Of a stretch of 64,000 bases of DNA, positions 61,469 through 64,000 are shown in pieces; position 1 is the first letter of the stretch, and each line of letters begins with the position of its first letter. The notes below the pieces were generated by a model. It had not been told where the DNA came from. It ran no database searches and saw nothing but the letters and a program-made list of their open reading frames with translations. The DNA is from Hyphomicrobium nitrativorans NL23 (GTDB lineage: Bacteria > Pseudomonadota > Alphaproteobacteria > Rhizobiales > Hyphomicrobiaceae). The stretch is from NCBI RefSeq assembly GCF_000503895.1, contig NC_022997.1, positions 1,632,501 to 1,696,500 on the forward strand. Reading direction: 5' to 3'. The translations under genes were made by a program, and so were the position numbers.

Positions 61469-61933
61469 ATGAAGGTAGGTCTGATTGCCGCTGTATTGCT
61501 TGCGTTCGCATCATCTGCGTTTGCGCATGATGCGAAGGATGACGCGAAGGAACTCACCAACGCGGACATGACGTATCAGGATCATCCGGCGTTTCCGAAG
61601 GGCGCAACGTACGTTCTTCTGCACGGCGATCCGGAAAAGGAAGGGCTGTTCATTTTGCGCGTCAAGTTTCCCCCGAACTACGTCGTTCCTCCGCACACTC
61701 ATCCGGTTTTCGAATCCGTCACGGTCATGAGCGGTGCGATGTGGAGCGGGATGGGCGAGACAGTCGACAAGACAGGCGGAAAGAAGCTTGGCGCGGGCGG
61801 CCTGCTCCTGCTGCCGCCAAACCATGCGCATTACGTGTGGACGGAGGATGAGGAGACCATCATTCAGGTGGCAGCCAACGGTCCGTTCGATCTTATCTAC
61901 ATCAATCCGGATGACGATCCTCGACGGAAATAG
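61469..61933 (+). CDS. Secreted cupin-domain protein
   Basis: A 154-residue periplasmic protein with a Sec signal peptide (MKVGLIAAVLLAFASSAFA) and a single cupin barrel. Metal ligands are visible: PPHTHPVFESVTVMSG and, toward the end, LLLPPNHAHYVW. Function is unknown; such proteins bind metals, sugars or small acids. The ATG at 61469 follows AGGAGGAAACTC. A terminator follows at 61958. Confidence 0.8.
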   Translation: MKVGLIAAVLLAFASSAFAHDAKDDAKELTNADMTYQDHPAFPKGATYVLLHGDPEKEGLFILRVKFPPNYVVPPHTHPVFESVTVMSGAMWSGMGETVDKTGGKKLGAGGLLLLPPNHAHYVWTEDEETIIQVAANGPFDLIYINPDDDPRRK

Positions 61934-61957
61934 CCATAGATCTGCGCTGCGTTCTCG

Positions 61958-61991
61958 AACCCGCCACCTTCGCGTGGCGGGTTTTCGTTTT
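61958..61991 (+). terminator. Rho-independent terminator after the cupin gene
   Basis: AACCCGCCAC (61958-61967) pairs with GTGGCGGGTT (61974-61983) around a CTTCGC loop, followed by TTCGTTTTC. Confidence 0.8.
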
Positions 61992-62192
61992 CGTCGCAAC
62001 ACAACGCGCCATAGTCGCGGCGGCGGTGTCTTGGGTCCGGCGGGCTTCTCGGTTTCAATATTGCGATCTTAGGCCGCATGGCGATCGTGACATCTTAACG
62101 TGATGTGGCACTCGCCGTTTGTGCGGCCATCTCCTAAGAAGGTGCGTTTTCCGCTTTGTCGCTCTCGCCCGCAGGTGCGCACGAACCCGTTC

Positions 62193-63305
62193 ATGCTCAA
62201 AAAAAATCAACCAACAAAATACGAGTTGAACGCTCGCCAGCGCTTCGCTTTGTTCGTTCCGATCCTTGCCGGCGCGACGTTGCGAGAGAGGCTTCTCGCC
62301 TGTCTTGGCGCTCTCGCAGGGATTCTCCTGACGGCGCTGATCTGCGGCGTGCTCTACGGGCAGGGCGCGCACCTTCCCTTGATCGTTGCGCCGATTGGGG
62401 CTTCGGCCGTTCTGCTCTTTGCCGTGCCGAGCAGCCCACTTGCGCAGCCGTGGTCGATTATCGGTGGAAATACGATTTCGGCTCTCGTCGGCGTCGGAGT
62501 GGTGCAGTTCATCTCGGACCCGATCCTGGGAGCCGGGGTTTCCGTGTCGCTGGCGATCCTGGCGATGTCGTTTGCGAGATGTCTGCATCCGCCGGGGGGC
62601 GCTGCGGCGCTGACAGCCGTCGTTGGCGGTCCTGCGATTGGGTCGTCAGGGTTTTTATTTCCCTTCATTCCTGTTGGGTTGAATTCGCTCATCCTCGTAT
62701 TGCTCGGGATTGCATTTCACGGCATCTCCCGGCGATCCTATCCGCATGTTGCGGTGCCGGGGCCGATCAATATTCATGGTACGCAGGATCCTCCGTCGCA
62801 GGCGCGTGTGGGCTTCCAACGGGCGGATGTGGATGCTGCGCTGGCTCTGCTCGACGAAACCTTCGATATCGATCCCGACGATCTCGATCGTCTGCTCCGA
62901 CAGGTGGAGTTGGAGGCGCTGGTTCGTACGCATCACGATCTCATATGCGGAGAGGTGATGTCGCGGGACGTCATTTCCGTACACGAGAGCGACACAGCAG
63001 ATTTCGCGCGCGCTCTGCTCCTGAAGCACAACCTTCGAAGCCTTCCGGTGGTCGGGGCTCAAGGACGTGTCGAGGGCAGCGTCGGGCTCCGCGAATTGAC
63101 GGAGAAACCGGGCACCGTCGGAACCCTGATGTCGCCCGTTGTGACGGCGCTCGAAACAGATCCTGCCGTCAGTCTGGTTCCGGCTCTCACGGACGGACGG
63201 GCCCATGCGGCCGTGATCGTCGACGGCGAGCGGCGTCTCAGAGGCCTTATCACGCAGACGGATTTGCTCGCCGTCCTTGCGCAGCAGATCGGCGGGCCGC
63301 GCTGA
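62193..63305 (+). CDS. HPP-family membrane protein with two CBS domains
   Basis: A 370-residue protein with an N-terminal HPP domain of four TM helices (LLACLGALAGILLTALICGVLY, CLHPPGGAAALTAVVGG) and two C-terminal CBS domains (residues about 235-360, EVMSRDVISVHESDTADFARALLLKHNLRSLPVV; TLMSPVVTALETDPAVSLV). HPP proteins of plants and cyanobacteria transport nitrite; the CBS pair would bind adenine nucleotides to regulate it. The ATG at 62193 lacks a clear ribosome site; an earlier ATG at 62103 would add 30 residues. Nearby denitrification genes make nitrite transport attractive but unproven. Confidence 0.8.
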   Translation: MLKKNQPTKYELNARQRFALFVPILAGATLRERLLACLGALAGILLTALICGVLYGQGAHLPLIVAPIGASAVLLFAVPSSPLAQPWSIIGGNTISALVGVGVVQFISDPILGAGVSVSLAILAMSFARCLHPPGGAAALTAVVGGPAIGSSGFLFPFIPVGLNSLILVLLGIAFHGISRRSYPHVAVPGPINIHGTQDPPSQARVGFQRADVDAALALLDETFDIDPDDLDRLLRQVELEALVRTHHDLICGEVMSRDVISVHESDTADFARALLLKHNLRSLPVVGAQGRVEGSVGLRELTEKPGTVGTLMSPVVTALETDPAVSLVPALTDGRAHAAVIVDGERRLRGLITQTDLLAVLAQQIGGPR

Positions 63306-63318
63306 CCGTTCCGCCGGG

Positions 63319-64000
63319 CTACGCCGTCGCGCCCAAATGGTGGAGCCAATGCTCGTAGCGACGGCTTGCGTTGGCGATGGCGTTCTCCGCACTGGGGCGT
63401 GGACGCCGTAGGCGGCGAACCTCCCCGGGCGTGAGTTCGAAGTGGTTCTTGAACGCGCGACAGAACGCTGCGTCGTTGTTGTAGCCGGCTTCGAGTGCGA
63501 CGTCGTAGAGCGAGCGATGTCGGCGGGTTGGATCGCGCAGCGTGTGGAAGGCGTGCTGCAGGCGTCTGCTGCGGATGTAGGCGGCAACGCCGCCGTGGCG
63601 CTCGAACATCGTGTAGAGCTTGGAGCGAGAGACGCCGTTTTGACGCGCGATCCAGTCGGCTGTCAGGTTTTCGCTGTGAAGATGACCATCGATGAAGTGC
63701 TTGATCTGGACGATTCCAGCATACGATGTCGAACCGTCCCGGAGCGCGCTGTCGACGTCTACGCCGTTGAGGCAGGCGGCAACGAGCCCGATCGTCGCTT
63801 CTGAGACCCGATCCGACGAGGCGATGTCGAGGCTGCTCGAAAGGGCCTGCAGGGTCAGGATGTGATTGCGCAGTAGGCTGCCGACCACGCCCGTAACGAC
63901 GAGGTTGTGCATCTCGTCGGGACGCTCCAACTGAGCGGCAAGAAGCGGTCTCGGTATCAGAACGGAAAAATTGCAGAAATCCGTTGTCGTGTTCGCGAGC
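63319..64000 (-). CDS. AraC-family regulator, N-terminus cut by window edge
   Basis: The frame is open from 63319 to the right edge, so at least 227 residues are seen. The C-terminal part is an AraC/XylS DNA-binding domain with two helix-turn-helix motifs (NLTADWIARQNGVSRSKLYTMFERHGGVAAYIRSRRL; SLYDVALEAGYNNDAAFCRAFKNHFELTPGEVRRL). The visible N-terminal part (VLIPRPLLAAQLERPDEMHNLVV) resembles an AraC_binding_2 effector domain. Its target is unknown. It is convergent with the HPP-CBS gene. Confidence 0.88.
   Translation of the reverse strand, partial: LANTTTDFCNFSVLIPRPLLAAQLERPDEMHNLVVTGVVGSLLRNHILTLQALSSSLDIASSDRVSEATIGLVAACLNGVDVDSALRDGSTSYAGIVQIKHFIDGHLHSENLTADWIARQNGVSRSKLYTMFERHGGVAAYIRSRRLQHAFHTLRDPTRRHRSLYDVALEAGYNNDAAFCRAFKNHFELTPGEVRRLRRPRPSAENAIANASRRYEHWLHHLGATA

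Overview
The window comes from a GC-rich alphaproteobacterium, most likely a denitrifying member of the Hyphomicrobiales (Hyphomicrobium-like). The grounds are gene content: a complete PhyR-NepR-EcfG general stress locus, ccoNOQP-ccoGHIS with a FixK-type regulator, a complete nosRZDFYLX cluster with Tat-exported NosZ, EgtB/EgtD, a Fur/Mur-type regulator and a DUF930 protein. The genus is inferred from content only.

Layout. 1-7.9 kb: end of an SH3 protein, a BT1-like MFS carrier, a DUF930 protein, and a TetR repressor divergent from an RND efflux adaptor and pump, with two identical operators between them. 8-13.7 kb: ergothioneine genes egtBD behind an EcfG-type promoter, hemN behind a perfect FNR/FixK box, and a globin-coupled soluble chemoreceptor. 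13.8-18.8 kb: a phosphotransferase/P-loop protein, two monoheme cytochromes c, a COG2836 membrane protein, a DUF805 protein, a small FNR-box gene and a tandem universal stress protein. 18.9-27.7 kb: a fixK-like regulator, then ccoNOQP and ccoGHIS; the tiny ccoS is included. 27.7-36.3 kb: an acyl-CoA synthetase/GNAT fusion, a response regulator convergent with a hybrid kinase, a ModE-like regulator, modA with a Mo-box, and a REC-GGDEF protein lacking the phospho-acceptor Asp. 36.3-39.7 kb: the general stress locus nepR-ecfG-phyR with three consensus EcfG promoters, then a single-domain receiver. 39.7-44.2 kb: SixA, tRNA-Arg(CCT) and a small, lower-GC island with a degenerate tRNA-end copy, a DUF4145 protein and two unknown genes. 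44.5-48.1 kb: an acyltransferase, tRNA-Cys, a Fur-family regulator and an OprB-type porin with Fur/Mur-like boxes. 48.3-57.3 kb: nosRZDFYLX on the minus strand. 57.4-64 kb: a ferritin-like protein divergent from nosR, a NarL-type two-component pair, a cupin, an HPP-CBS membrane protein and a truncated AraC regulator.

How it works together. One theme is low-oxygen respiration: perfect FNR/FixK boxes precede hemN, ccoN and an unknown small secreted Cys protein, and a near-consensus box lies between nosR and the ferritin-like gene. A fixK-like gene lies beside ccoN. The second theme is general stress: GGAAC-N16/17-CGTT promoters precede phyR, lie divergently upstream of nepR, and also precede egtB, which suggests ergothioneine synthesis belongs to the EcfG regulon. 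I found no CRISPR array, insertion sequence or obvious new multigene defence system. The strongest new leads are the EcfG-egtBD link, the divergent EcfG promoter pair with a structured 0.7-kb non-coding region, the unknown FNR-box gene, and the eroded tRNA-Arg island.
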